DNA of 64,000 bases. It comes from Methylopila jiangsuensis (lineage in GTDB: Bacteria; Pseudomonadota; Alphaproteobacteria; Rhizobiales; Methylopilaceae). Shown in pieces: positions 45,832-56,748 of the stretch. A program made the translations under genes and the position numbers. Every line of letters starts with the position of its first letter. The stretch's first letter is position 1. The notes beneath the pieces are model-generated. The model saw only the letters and a program-made list of their open reading frames with translations, did not search any database and had not been told where the DNA came from. Where the stretch lies: positions 186,001 to 250,000 of the forward strand of contig NZ_BSFK01000005.1 of assembly GCF_027922305.1 (NCBI RefSeq). Direction: 5' to 3'.

Positions 45832-46872
45832 TCAGCCCTTGAGCGCGGCCTTGATCGCGGCCTCGTCCACGCCCTTTTCGGCGATCACCACCAGACGGCC
45901 GCGGCGGGCTTCGCCGTCCTTCCACGGACGGTCGAAATAGGCGTCCACGCGGGTCCCGACCGCCTGCACCACCAGCCGCGCCGCCTTGTCCGCCACGGGC
46001 GCGAAGCCCTTCAGGCGCAGCACGTCGTGGGCGTCGAGCACCTTGCGCACCCGCGCCTCCAGCTCGGCGGCGTCGGCGGCCTCGGGCGTCTCGGCGATGA
46101 AGCTCACGAAGTCGTCGTGGTCGTGCTGGACCTCGCCCTCCATCTCGTGGGTGGTGGGGCGGCCGTCGATCTTGTCCTCGACGCCGGAGGCGATGCCGAG
46201 CAGCACGTCGGCGGAGATGTCGCCGTTCGCGGCGGAGACCACCCGCACGCCCTCGCTCGCGTGCTCCAGCACCTGCGCCTTCACGGCGTCCGCCTCGCCG
46301 GCCGCAAGCTGGTCGGCCTTGTGGATCAGGATCAGGTCCGCGGCGCGGAGCTGATCCTCGAACAGCTCCTCGATCGGGTCCTCGTGGTCGAGGTTGGGAT
46401 CGGCGGCGCGCTGGGCGGCCACCGCCGCTTCGTCATGGGCGAAGCGGCCGTCGCGCACCGCGGGGCCGTCCACTACGGTGACGACGCCGTCCACCGTCAC
46501 GCGGGTCGCGATCTCCGGCCAGCGGAAGGCGCGCACCAGCGGCTGGGGCAGCGCGAGGCCCGAGGTCTCGATCACGATGTGGTCCGGCGCCTCCGCCCGG
46601 GCAAGGATCTTCTCCATGGTGGGGATGAAGTCGTCGGCGACGGTGCAGCAGATGCAGCCGTTGGCGAGCTCGACGATGTCCTCCTCGCGGCAGGCCTCGC
46701 TGCCGCAGGCCTTCAGCACCTCGCCGTCGATGCCCACGTCGCCGAACTCGTTGACGATCAGCGCGATCTTCCGGCCGCCGGCGTTCTGAAGCAGGTGACG
46801 GATCAGCGTGGTCTTGCCGGCGCCGAGGAAGCCGGTGACGACGGTGGCGGGGATCTTGTGGGGGGCGGTCAT
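45832..46872 (-). CDS. cobW: CobW, P-loop GTPase metallochaperone of the cobalamin pathway
   Basis: G3E-family GTPase of 346 residues, thought to deliver cobalt to the chelatase. P-loop TGFLGAGKTTLIRHLL, the metal-binding CxCC motif in NGCICCTV, IVIETSGLALPQPL, and HKADQL. A His/Asp stretch (GEVQHDHDDF) precedes the C-terminal CobW domain. The ATG overlaps the cobU stop, and cobN follows after 89 bases. Confidence 0.95.
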   Translation of the reverse strand: MTAPHKIPATVVTGFLGAGKTTLIRHLLQNAGGRKIALIVNEFGDVGIDGEVLKACGSEACREEDIVELANGCICCTVADDFIPTMEKILARAEAPDHIVIETSGLALPQPLVRAFRWPEIATRVTVDGVVTVVDGPAVRDGRFAHDEAAVAAQRAADPNLDHEDPIEELFEDQLRAADLILIHKADQLAAGEADAVKAQVLEHASEGVRVVSAANGDISADVLLGIASGVEDKIDGRPTTHEMEGEVQHDHDDFVSFIAETPEAADAAELEARVRKVLDAHDVLRLKGFAPVADKAARLVVQAVGTRVDAYFDRPWKDGEARRGRLVVIAEKGVDEAAIKAALKG

Positions 46873-47402
46873 GCGGGCTCCTTCGGGAGCTTGAGATCGA
46901 GAGGCAGGCCGGCCGCCACCAGCGTCACGCGGTCCGAGACCGCCGCCACGCGCTGGTTCAGCCGGCCCTGATGATCGCGGAACGCGCGGGCCAGCGCGTT
47001 GTCGGGCACGACGCCGTAGCCCACTTCGTTGGAGACCAGAACGACCGGACCCCGCGCCGCGGCGAGCGCCGCGAGCAGTCGGTCGGCTTCACGCTCCACG
47101 TCAAGATCGGCCAGCATCACGTTGCTGAGCCAGAGCGTGAGGCAGTCCACCAGCACCGCGCGGCCCGGCGCGGCCTCCGCCGCAAGAGCGTCGGCGAGCG
47201 CCAGCGGCGCGTCCACGGTGCGCCAGTTTCGGTCGGCGCGGTCGGCCCGGTGGCGGGCGATGCGGTCGCGCATCTCGTCGTCGTAGGCCTCGGCCGTCGC
47301 CACATAGACGAGGTCGAGGCCGTGAGACGCGGCGAGACCCTCGGCGAAGCGGCTCTTGCCCGAGCGCGCGCCGCCGAGGACGAGCGACAGCCGGCCGGTC
47401 AC
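46869..47402 (-). CDS. cobU: Adenosylcobinamide kinase / phosphate guanylyltransferase
   Basis: Bifunctional enzyme (CobP in the Pseudomonas scheme) that phosphorylates adenosylcobinamide and attaches GMP. The 177-residue protein has P-loop LVLGGARSGKSRFAEGLA, VYVATAEAYDDEMRDRI and VLVSNEVGYGVVPDNALAR. It starts at GTG 47402, overlapping the cbtA stop as GTGA. Confidence 0.95.
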   Translation of the reverse strand: MTGRLSLVLGGARSGKSRFAEGLAASHGLDLVYVATAEAYDDEMRDRIARHRADRADRNWRTVDAPLALADALAAEAAPGRAVLVDCLTLWLSNVMLADLDVEREADRLLAALAAARGPVVLVSNEVGYGVVPDNALARAFRDHQGRLNQRVAAVSDRVTLVAAGLPLDLKLPKEPA

Positions 47403-48160
47403 GCCCCGCCGAAACGCGGGCGCAGCGCGCCGGCGAGCGCCCCGAGCGCTGCCCAGAACACGAAGCCGGTCACGATCACCGCGACCACGAAGTCGTGCTC
47501 CAGCTTGCGCGGGATGGCCGGGGCCTCCGCGGCGTGGGGCGCGCCGATGACGTGGGGGGCGGCGATCAGCGCCACGGCGAGGATCGCGAGCACGGGCGAG
47601 CGGCCGAAGGCGATCAGCGCCAGCCCAAGCGCAGTGGCGGCGACCGTGCCGATCCACCAGATCTGCCGGGCCTCCAGCGCGGCGCCGGTGACGCCGGGCG
47701 CCTCGGGCGGCAGGCCCACGGAGGGCGCGAGCGTGAAGGCGGCGAAGCCGGCGAGGCCCCACAACAGGCCCTCGCGCCAGGAGGTCAGCCCGCCCTTGAG
47801 CTCGCTCGCGGACACGAGCAGCAGCGCGAAGCCGACCGCGCTCAGCACGTTGGCGACGACGGTCCAGCCGAAGCGCTCCACGCCGTCGGCGGGCTCCCAG
47901 GCGTCGGCGTCATGGGCGTGGGCGGCCTCATGGGCCTCCTGCGCGGCGAGATCGGCCTTGGCGGCGGCGAGATGGTCGTGTTCGCCGGCGGCCTCATGGT
48001 CATGCGGCTTGGGCGCCTCGGCCTCGGTCCTCTGGGACTCGAAGACTTCGGCCTGCACGATCAGCGGCTGGACGCTGAAATGCTGGACGATGGTCAGCAC
48101 CAGGCCGGAGCCGAGCCCCACCAGCGCCGCCACCAGAACGATGGTGCGGAAAAGGTTCAC
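47399..48160 (-). CDS. cbtA: CbtA, predicted cobalt transporter subunit
   Basis: Membrane protein of 253 residues with about six hydrophobic segments and a His-rich loop (KPHDHEAAGEHDH, EAAHAHDAD, residues about 50-85) that could bind cobalt. CbtA and CbtB form a predicted B12-regulated cobalt uptake system. Here they directly follow a cobalamin riboswitch and precede cobU and cobW. Confidence 0.93.
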   Translation of the reverse strand: MNLFRTIVLVAALVGLGSGLVLTIVQHFSVQPLIVQAEVFESQRTEAEAPKPHDHEAAGEHDHLAAAKADLAAQEAHEAAHAHDADAWEPADGVERFGWTVVANVLSAVGFALLLVSASELKGGLTSWREGLLWGLAGFAAFTLAPSVGLPPEAPGVTGAALEARQIWWIGTVAATALGLALIAFGRSPVLAILAVALIAAPHVIGAPHAAEAPAIPRKLEHDFVVAVIVTGFVFWAALGALAGALRPRFGGA

Positions 48161-48176
48161 GATGTCGGCTCCGGCC

Positions 48177-48362
48177 TTAGTGGCAGGGGAAGCCGATCGA
48201 GTGCCGGTGGTCGTGCGCCGCGTTGTGCGCCACGGCCATCTGGGTGAAGCCGACGCCGCCGATGATCACGACGCCGAACAGGAAGGCGGCGACGATCGGG
48301 AACGCGCGCGAGGGGTTAAGCGCGGCGGAAGCGGCGGACGGACGGAGATCGGCGTGCGACAT
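48177..48362 (-). CDS. cbtB: CbtB, small cobalt transporter subunit
   Basis: A 61-residue protein with one membrane segment (FPIVAAFLFGVVIIGGVGF) and the typical C-terminal metal-binding tail AHNAAHDHRHSIGFPCH. First gene of the riboswitch-controlled operon, 16 bases before cbtA. An AAGG ribosome site lies about seven bases before the ATG. Confidence 0.93.
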   Translation of the reverse strand: MSHADLRPSAASAALNPSRAFPIVAAFLFGVVIIGGVGFTQMAVAHNAAHDHRHSIGFPCH

Positions 48363-48377
48363 GACGGGCCTTTTCGT

Positions 48378-48394
48378 GCCCTCCCACCGAGGGC
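48378..48394 (-). promoter_or_regulatory. Hairpin beside the cbtB ribosome site, likely riboswitch expression platform
   Basis: GCCCTC and GAGGGC pair across a 5-base loop. The stem ends five bases before the AAGG ribosome site of cbtB, so pairing changes driven by the upstream aptamer could open or block translation start. Confidence 0.5.
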
Positions 48395-48410
48395 GTTGGC
48401 GTGGGCGCCG

Positions 48411-48580
48411 CGGCAGGTCTCCTGGCTTGCGGGTCGCGGCGACGCGCCGGCCTTCCCGGACACGGGGTCCAGTGGCGGAACTGGCGCGCCGCTCTCCGCT
48501 CACAGTTGCGGGGGCAGCTCCGGACTCGGGATGCGAGCGCATCCCCCACCGGATTCCCTCTGGTCCCGAAGGAGCCGAAG
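48411..48580 (-). ncRNA. Cobalamin (AdoCbl) riboswitch upstream of cbtB
   Basis: The minus strand carries the conserved pieces in order: GGGAATCCGGTG (48547-48558), CGCAACTGTGAGCGG (about 48497-48511), GCCACTGG (48469-48476), GGGAAGGC (48450-48457) and the B12 box AGCCAGGAGACCTGCC (48412-48427). It would switch off cobalt uptake and the late cobalamin genes when B12 is plentiful. Outer stem ends are approximate. Confidence 0.95.
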
Positions 48581-48657
48581 CGAACGCCCCGAGGCTTAGC
48601 AGACGCGGCGCCGGCTCACAACGACGTGTGGCGGGCGCCTTGGTCGAACATGGCGGC

Positions 48658-49032
48658 TCAATAGCCGAGAAGACGCGTGGCGATTCCCACCGGGGAGGGC
48701 GAAAGGCCGCGGCCGATCGCCACCGCTTCCCACAGGAACAGCCCGAGCCCGAGCGCGCCGAGCCCGACGCCGAGCCTGCGCGCCGCGTCGCCGGCGCGGC
48801 TGGCGGCCTCCGCCCGGGCCAGCGCCCAGGTGGCGGCGGCGACCGCCGCCCCCACCAGCGCCACCACCACCCAGTACTGCAGGTTGGCGGCGCCGCGGAT
48901 CTGCGGGCTGTGGCCGAGGCCCACCACGGAGAGCGCGATCAGGCTGATGAAGCCGAGGCCCCAGCCGAAGAAGGCGGCGCGGCTGATCGGCCGGTCGGCG
49001 TCGGGCGCCGGCGGTTTTGGGGGCGTGGCCAT
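48658..49032 (-). CDS. Small membrane protein of unknown function
   Basis: A 124-residue protein with three probable membrane segments (AAFFGWGLGFISLIALSVVGL, LQYWVVVALVGAAVAAATWAL, LGVGLGALGLGLFLWEAVAI) and a Pro-rich N-terminus. No family was recognised. Its ATG lies four bases after the aminotransferase stop, so the two share a transcript, which then meets the riboswitch region. Confidence 0.7.
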   Translation of the reverse strand: MATPPKPPAPDADRPISRAAFFGWGLGFISLIALSVVGLGHSPQIRGAANLQYWVVVALVGAAVAAATWALARAEAASRAGDAARRLGVGLGALGLGLFLWEAVAIGRGLSPSPVGIATRLLGY

Positions 49033-49036
49033 GGCG

Positions 49037-50368
<1,332 letters not shown>

Positions 50369-50567
50369 GGGAGTAAGGTCCGGCTGTTGCGGTCAGGCGT
50401 GCGGCGCCACGTTGGGCGGGCGCCTCCGGCAGGTCAAGGCGGGGAAACGCCGTTCCCGATCGCGTGAAGAGGCGCAGAGCGGCGGCGTCTCGTCCGTTTC
50501 AGGAGCGGAGCCGTCAGTCTGTGGCGCAGGCCGTGGGCGTCGTCTAATTTGTCGCATGGGAGGGCGG

Positions 50568-51746
50568 ATGCGCGCCTCGATCATCGCTGTCGCAGCCCTG
50601 ACCGTGGTCGCCGCCGGCGCTTACGCCGGCATGAACGCGCTGTTGCCCGCGCCCGCCCAGCGCGCCTTCGACACGGCCGCGGAGAGCCTCGGCGCGGCGA
50701 AGCCCGCCGGAGGCGCCGCCGCCCGGCCCGCGCCGAAGCCGCAACGCGCGTCCGCCCGTCCCGTCCCGGTGGAGACCGCGCAGGCGCGGGCCGAGAGCGT
50801 GGCGAGCCGCTTCGCGACCGTGGGCTCGCTGGTGTCGGAGGAATCGGTCCAGATCGCCGCCGAGCAGCCCGGCCGTCTGGTGGCGATCCGTTTCAGGGAA
50901 GGCGATCGCGTCCGCGCCGGCGATCCGGTGCTGAAGCTGGACGATTCGCTGCTGCTCGCGGAATTGAAGGACCTGGAGGCGCGGCTGACGCTGGCGGAGG
51001 CCAATCTGAAGCGGGCCTCGACCCTGTCCCGCTCCGGCTACGCCACCGACACCGCGCGGGATCAGGCGGTGGCCGACCGGGCCACGGCGCAGGCGGCGGT
51101 GGAGCTTGCGAAAGTGCGCCTCGGCAAGACCGAGATCCGCGCGCCGTTCGACGGCGTGGTGGGCTTCCGGCTCGCCTCCGTCGGCGCCTATGTGCAGGCC
51201 GGCCAGTCGATCGTGAATCTTGAGAACGTCGCCACGCTGAAGGTGGATTTCCGCGTGCCGGAGGCGCGCCTCGCGGAGGTGCGGCCCGGACTGGAGGCGA
51301 AGGTGACGGTGGACGCCTATCCGGAGCGGGCGTTTACCAGCCGCATCTACGCCATCGACCCGCAGGTGGACGTCAATGGCCGCGCGCTGCGGGTGCGCGC
51401 CCGGCTGGACAATGCGGAGGGGCTGCTGCGCCCCGGCCTGTTCGCGCGGGTGGAGGTGCAGGCCGAGGAGCGCCACGACGTGGTGCTCGCGCCCGAAAGC
51501 GCGCTCAACCCCCGCGGCGCCGAAAGCTTCGTCTACCGGGTCGTGAACGGCAAGGCGGTGGAGACGCCGGTGCGGCTCGGCGCGCGCAGGGCCGGAGAGG
51601 TGGAGATCGTGTCCGGCCTCTCGCCCCGTGACGTGGTGGTGGTCGCCGGCCACCAGTTCCTGCGCGACGGCGCGGCGGTGGAGGTGGTGGAGGCCGCGCG
51701 TCAGGCGGCGGTGGCGACGCCGGGCGCGGCGCGGATCGCGCCGTGA
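50568..51746 (+). CDS. RND efflux periplasmic adaptor (membrane fusion protein)
   Basis: A 392-residue adaptor with an N-terminal signal or anchor (ASIIAVAALTVVAAGAYAGM), a lipoyl-like split domain (EQPGRLVAIRFREGDRVRAGDPVLKLDD and TEIRAPFDGVVGFRL), a coiled-coil hairpin between them, and a beta-barrel domain. The ATG at 50568 follows GGGAGGG; an ATG four codons upstream overlaps that site. Its stop overlaps the start of the pump gene (GTGA). No outer-membrane factor gene follows. Divergent from the aminotransferase across 199 bases. Confidence 0.92.
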   Translation: MRASIIAVAALTVVAAGAYAGMNALLPAPAQRAFDTAAESLGAAKPAGGAAARPAPKPQRASARPVPVETAQARAESVASRFATVGSLVSEESVQIAAEQPGRLVAIRFREGDRVRAGDPVLKLDDSLLLAELKDLEARLTLAEANLKRASTLSRSGYATDTARDQAVADRATAQAAVELAKVRLGKTEIRAPFDGVVGFRLASVGAYVQAGQSIVNLENVATLKVDFRVPEARLAEVRPGLEAKVTVDAYPERAFTSRIYAIDPQVDVNGRALRVRARLDNAEGLLRPGLFARVEVQAEERHDVVLAPESALNPRGAESFVYRVVNGKAVETPVRLGARRAGEVEIVSGLSPRDVVVVAGHQFLRDGAAVEVVEAARQAAVATPGAARIAP

Positions 51747-54700
51747 AGATCGCCGAGACCTGCATCCGCCGGCCCGTCTTCGCCACGGTGCTTAGCCTCG
51801 CGCTGGTGCTGATCGGCCTCGTCTCCTACCAGCGCCTGACGGTGCGCGAGTATCCCAACGTGGACGAGCCCACCGTCTCGGTCACCACCACCTATCCCGG
51901 CGCCGCGGCCCGCATCATCGAGAGCCAGGTGACGCAGGTGCTGGAGGATTCCATCTCCGGCATCGAGGGCATCGACACCATCGAATCCCAGAGCCGGCAG
52001 GAATCGAGCCGCATCACCGTGCGCTTCGACCTGGACGTGGACCCGGACGTGGCCGCCAACGACGTGCGCGACCGCGTCTCGCGGGTGCGCTCCCGCCTCC
52101 CGGACGAGATCGACGAGCCGGTGATCGCCAAGGTGGAGGCGGACGCCCAGCCGGTGCTCTACATGGCGTTCCGCTCGGACGGCATGAGCCAGCTCGACCT
52201 GACGGACCATGTGAGCCGGCACGTGCTGGACCAGCTCAAGGTGCTGCGCGGCGTCGCCGACGTGCAGATCTTCGGCGAGCGGCGCTACGCCATGCGCATC
52301 TATGTGGACCGCACCCGGCTCGCGGCCTACGGCCTCACCGTGCAGGACGTAGAGACCGCGCTCTCCCAGCAGAACGTGGAGATTCCGTCCGGCCGCATCG
52401 AAAGCGCCGACCGGGAGTTCTCCGTGCTGTCCCGCACCGGGCTCACCACGCCGGAGGAGTTCGGCGACATCGTCGTGAAGGTGGCGGACGGGGCGCAGGT
52501 GCGCATGCGCGACGTGGCCCGGGTGGAGCTCGGCGCGGCGGACGAGCGCAAGCAGTCGCGCTACGACGCCGGGCCCGCGGTCGCGATCGGCGTCGTCAAG
52601 CAGGCCACCGCGAACCCGCTGGAGGTGTCGCAGGCGGTGCGCGCCGCGTTGCCGGACATCCAGCGCACCCTGCCGCCGGGCGTCACCGGCCTCATCAACT
52701 ACGATCAGGCGGTGTTCATCGACCGCTCGATCGAGGCGGTGTGGCACACCATCCTCGAGGCGATCGCGCTGGTGGTGCTGACCATCCTGTTCTTCCTGCG
52801 CTCGCTCAGGGCCTCGCTGATCCCGGTGGTCACGATCCCGGTGTCGCTGATCGCCACCTTCGCCATGATGCTGGCCTTCGGCTTCACGGTGAACACGCTG
52901 ACGCTGCTGGCGCTGGTGCTCGCCATCGGCCTCGTGGTCGACGACGCCATCGTGGTGCTGGAGAACATCTACCGCCATGTGGAGGAGGGCATGCCGCCCA
53001 TGGAGGCGGCGATCCGGGGCTCGCGCGAGATCGGCTTCGCGGTCATCGCCATGACGATCACGCTGGCGGCGGTCTATGCGCCGGTGGCGTTCTCGCCGGG
53101 GCGGACGGGCCGGCTGTTCACTGAATTCGCGCTGACGCTCGCCGGCGCGGTCATCGTCTCCGGCTTCGTGGCGCTGACGCTGACGCCCATGATGTGTTCG
53201 CGCATGCTGCGCCATCAGCCCGATCCCGGCCGGCTCTACCGGCTGGTGGAGGGCTGGCTCCGGGCGCTGGAGCGGGGCTATCGGGCGGCGCTGTCGGTCG
53301 CGCTCAAGGGCCGGGTCGCGGTGGCGGCGCTGGCGCTTGCCGTGGCGGGCCTGTCCGGCCTGCTGGTGGCGCAGCTGCCGTCCGAACTGTCGCCGGTGGA
53401 GGACCGGGGCGTGCTGCAGATCCGCGGCGTCGCGCCGGAAGGCTCCACCATCGCTTACAGCACCCGCTACACGATGCAGCTCGAGGACATCCTCAGGAGC
53501 TATCCGGAGGTGGACGGCTATCTCACCATCATCGGCCAGCCGCTGATCACCAACGTGCTCGGCCGGGCGCCGCTGAAGGACTGGGCCGAGCGCGACCGCT
53601 CCCAGCAGCAGATCATGGCCGACCTCGCCAGACGGCTGCGCGAGATTCCGGGCCTGATGCTGTTCACCACCAACCCGCCGGCGCTCGGCCAGCGCGGCGC
53701 CTCGCGCCCGGTGCAGTACGTGCTGCAGACCTCGGGCTCCTACGAGGAGCTGAACCGGCTGGCGCAGGACTTCGTGGCGCGCATCTCCGAGAACCCCAGC
53801 CTCGTCAACATCGACAGCGATCTGGAGCTGAACGCGCCGGAGCTCACCGTGACGCTGGACCGGCGCAAGATCGCCGATCTCGGGCTCGACGTGGCCATGG
53901 TGGGCCGCACGCTGGAGACCCTGCTCGGCGGCCGGCAGGTGACGCGCTTCGAGCGCGACGGCGAGCAGTACGACGTCATCGTCCAGCTCGCGATTCCCGA
54001 CCGCGCCACCCCGGAGACGCTGTCCACCATCTATGTGCGCGCGCCCTCCCGCGACGGCGCGCCGGGGCCGATGGTGCAGCTCTCCAACGTCGCGACGGTG
54101 ACGGATTCGGTCGCGCCGCGGGAGCTGCGGCGGTTCAACCAGCTGCGCTCCGCCACCATCGAGATGAACCTCGCGCCGGGCTACGCCATGGGCGAGGCGC
54201 TCGCCTATCTCAACGGCGTCGCGGCGGAGACGCTGCCCCAGGGCGTCCAGACCGACGTCAACGGCCAGAGCCGGGAGTATCTCGCCTCCAACCAGAGCGT
54301 GGGGCTGATCTTCGCGCTGGCGATCCTGTTCATCTATCTGGTGCTCGCCGCCCAGTTCGAGAGCTTCACCGACCCGCTCATCATCCTGTTCACCGTGCCG
54401 CTCTCCATGACCGGCGCGCTGGGCGCGCTATGGCTGACCGGCGGCTCGCTCAACGTCTATTCCCAGATCGGCCTCGTCACCCTGGTCGGCCTCATCACCA
54501 AGCACGGCATCCTGATCGTGGAGTTCGCGAACCAGCTTCAGGACCAGGGCCGGGCGTCCCGCGCCGCCGTGCTGGAAGCCGCGACCCTGCGCCTGCGCCC
54601 GATCCTGATGACCACCGGCGCCATGGTGCTGGGCGCGCTGCCGCTGGCGCTCGCGAGCGGCGCGGGGGCGGAAAGCCGCCAGCAGATCGGCTGGGTGATC

Positions 54701-54829
54701 GTGGGCGGCATGAGCTTCGGCACGCTGCTGACGCTGTTCGTGGCCCCGGTCGCCTACACTTGGCTCGGAAGCCGACGCGCGGCGGCGGAGACGCCCGCGA
54801 CCGCCGCGCTGCCGGCGCCCGCCGAGTGA
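51743..54829 (+). CDS. RND-family multidrug efflux inner-membrane pump
   Basis: A 1028-residue hydrophobe/amphiphile efflux transporter. It has the N-terminal IAETCIRRPVFATVLSLALV, the proton-relay Asp pair in LVVDDAIVVLENIYRH, two large periplasmic loops, and the second membrane half (LVGLITKHGILIVEFANQ). Full length for the AcrB/MexB class. Starts with GTG. Substrates unknown. Confidence 0.94.
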   Translation: MKIAETCIRRPVFATVLSLALVLIGLVSYQRLTVREYPNVDEPTVSVTTTYPGAAARIIESQVTQVLEDSISGIEGIDTIESQSRQESSRITVRFDLDVDPDVAANDVRDRVSRVRSRLPDEIDEPVIAKVEADAQPVLYMAFRSDGMSQLDLTDHVSRHVLDQLKVLRGVADVQIFGERRYAMRIYVDRTRLAAYGLTVQDVETALSQQNVEIPSGRIESADREFSVLSRTGLTTPEEFGDIVVKVADGAQVRMRDVARVELGAADERKQSRYDAGPAVAIGVVKQATANPLEVSQAVRAALPDIQRTLPPGVTGLINYDQAVFIDRSIEAVWHTILEAIALVVLTILFFLRSLRASLIPVVTIPVSLIATFAMMLAFGFTVNTLTLLALVLAIGLVVDDAIVVLENIYRHVEEGMPPMEAAIRGSREIGFAVIAMTITLAAVYAPVAFSPGRTGRLFTEFALTLAGAVIVSGFVALTLTPMMCSRMLRHQPDPGRLYRLVEGWLRALERGYRAALSVALKGRVAVAALALAVAGLSGLLVAQLPSELSPVEDRGVLQIRGVAPEGSTIAYSTRYTMQLEDILRSYPEVDGYLTIIGQPLITNVLGRAPLKDWAERDRSQQQIMADLARRLREIPGLMLFTTNPPALGQRGASRPVQYVLQTSGSYEELNRLAQDFVARISENPSLVNIDSDLELNAPELTVTLDRRKIADLGLDVAMVGRTLETLLGGRQVTRFERDGEQYDVIVQLAIPDRATPETLSTIYVRAPSRDGAPGPMVQLSNVATVTDSVAPRELRRFNQLRSATIEMNLAPGYAMGEALAYLNGVAAETLPQGVQTDVNGQSREYLASNQSVGLIFALAILFIYLVLAAQFESFTDPLIILFTVPLSMTGALGALWLTGGSLNVYSQIGLVTLVGLITKHGILIVEFANQLQDQGRASRAAVLEAATLRLRPILMTTGAMVLGALPLALASGAGAESRQQIGWVIVGGMSFGTLLTLFVAPVAYTWLGSRRAAAETPATAALPAPAE

Positions 54830-54921
54830 CGCCGCGGCGAGCGGCGGCCTTGCGAGCCTGCGGCGCCCCGGCTACAGGCTGACCTCGAGCCTTGAAGCGC
54901 CTTATCCCGCAGCCGGACCCC

Positions 54922-56748
54922 ATGATGGCCCAGAGCGAAACGACCGCGCGGCCGGCGGACCCGGACCGCATCAGCGAGACGCCGCGCCGCGACATGCGGC
55001 TGGACGAGCCGCTGCGGAAGCGCATGTCCCGGCTCCGGCGGTTCGCGGCCGAGTTCATCCGCCCGCACGCGCTCGACCTGCTGGTGGCCGTGCTCGCCAT
55101 GACCGTGTTCGCCGCGAGCGTGGTGGCGCTGCCCTGGCTGTTCAAGTCGCTGGTCAACGACATCCTGGTGCGGCGCGACGGCGACGCCCTGCACGGGATC
55201 GTGGCCGTGGTGCTCGTCCTGTTCACCGCGCGGGCGGGGGCTGGCTATCTGCAGCAGTTCATGCTGTCGCGGGTCTCCAACAAGGTGACGACGGCGCTGC
55301 AGAACCGCATCGCCGACCACCTGCTCGGGCTCGACCTCGCCTTCTTCCAGAAGAACTCCGTCGGCCAGATCATCGCCCGCGCCACCGACGACGTGAACGT
55401 GCTGAACAGCACCACCACCAACATTGTCATCACGCTCGGGCGCGACGTCGTCACCTTCATCGGCCTCGTGGCCTATGTGCTGTGGGCGAGCCCGCAATGG
55501 TTCGCGCTGGCGCTGGCCGGCGCGCCGCTGATCGCGGTGCCGGTGGTGCTCGCCAACCGCAAGCTCAGGGCGCTGACCCGGCGCGGGCAGTCGCTCGGCG
55601 GCGAGATCCTGCAGGCGTTCGAGGAGGGGCTGCACGGCATCCGCGGCGTGAAGGCGGAGAATCTGGAGCGGTTCGAGCGCAAGCGCCTGAGCGAGGTCAT
55701 CATCGGCCGGCGCCGGGTGGCCATGAAGGTGGCCCGCACCCGGGCCGTCATGTCCCCCATCGTCGACATGGTGACCGCGATCGCGCTGGTGGCGGTGCTG
55801 ACGGTGGGCGGGTCGCAGGTGATTTCGGGCGAGAGCGACGCCGGCGAGCTTATGGCCTTCGTCACCTCGCTGATGCTGCTCTACGAGCCGCTGCGCCGGC
55901 TGCTGCAGGTGAACGCGCAGCTTCAGATCTGCGGCGTATCCATCGCCCGCATCTATGAAATCCTCGATCGCCGCGCCCATATCGTCGACGCGCCCGAGGC
56001 CCGCCCGCTCGCCGATCCCGCCGGCGACATAAGGTTCGAGAACGTGGCCTTCGCCTATCAGGACGAGGGCGCGCCGGTGCTCGACGGCTTCGACGTGGCG
56101 ATTCCCGCTGGTGCCTCGGTCGCCTTCGTCGGCCCCTCCGGTTCGGGCAAGACCACCATCCTGAATCTGGTGGCGCGGCTCTACGAACCGTCCCAGGGGC
56201 GGGTGGTGATCGGCGGTCAGGACATCGCGGGCGTGACGCTTGCGAGCCTGCGCGACTCGATCGCGCTGGTGAGTCAGGACGTGCTGCTGTTCGACGCCAG
56301 CGTGCGGGCGAACATCGCCTACGGCCGGCCTGACGTCACCGACGCGCAGGTGGCCGCCGCCGCCCGCGCCGCCGCGGCGGAGGACTTCATCCTCGGCCTG
56401 GACGGCGGCTACGGCTTCCGCGTCGGTCCGCGCGGCTCGCGGCTGTCCGGCGGCCAGCGCCAGCGGGTCGCCATCGCGCGCGCGCTGCTGCGCGACGCGC
56501 CGATCCTGATGCTGGACGAGGCCACCTCGGCGCTGGACGGCGCCATCGAGGCGCGGGTGCAGGCCAACATCCTCGCCATGCGCAAGGGCCGGACCACGCT
56601 GATCATCGCCCACAGACTGGCGACGGTGGTGGCCGCGGACCTGATCTGCGTGGTGGAGCGCGGCCGGATCGCGGAGCAGGGCGACCATCTCGGCCTGCTG
56701 GCGCGGGGCGGCGCCTATGCGGAATCGCATCGCCTGCAGCGCGGCTGA
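54922..56748 (+). CDS. ABC exporter, MsbA-like (fused membrane and ATPase domains)
   Basis: A 608-residue half-transporter. The N-terminal domain has six membrane helices (residues about 45-330). The C-terminal ATPase has Walker A GPSGSGKTTILNL, signature LSGGQRQRVAIARALL, Walker B ILMLDEATSALD, and the switch His in IAHRLATV. MsbA-type proteins flip lipid A or related lipids; drug export is an alternative. The start is uncertain: two adjacent ATG codons at 54922/54925 without a strong ribosome site, and a TTG at 54892. Confidence 0.88.
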   Translation: MMAQSETTARPADPDRISETPRRDMRLDEPLRKRMSRLRRFAAEFIRPHALDLLVAVLAMTVFAASVVALPWLFKSLVNDILVRRDGDALHGIVAVVLVLFTARAGAGYLQQFMLSRVSNKVTTALQNRIADHLLGLDLAFFQKNSVGQIIARATDDVNVLNSTTTNIVITLGRDVVTFIGLVAYVLWASPQWFALALAGAPLIAVPVVLANRKLRALTRRGQSLGGEILQAFEEGLHGIRGVKAENLERFERKRLSEVIIGRRRVAMKVARTRAVMSPIVDMVTAIALVAVLTVGGSQVISGESDAGELMAFVTSLMLLYEPLRRLLQVNAQLQICGVSIARIYEILDRRAHIVDAPEARPLADPAGDIRFENVAFAYQDEGAPVLDGFDVAIPAGASVAFVGPSGSGKTTILNLVARLYEPSQGRVVIGGQDIAGVTLASLRDSIALVSQDVLLFDASVRANIAYGRPDVTDAQVAAAARAAAAEDFILGLDGGYGFRVGPRGSRLSGGQRQRVAIARALLRDAPILMLDEATSALDGAIEARVQANILAMRKGRTTLIIAHRLATVVAADLICVVERGRIAEQGDHLGLLARGGAYAESHRLQRG

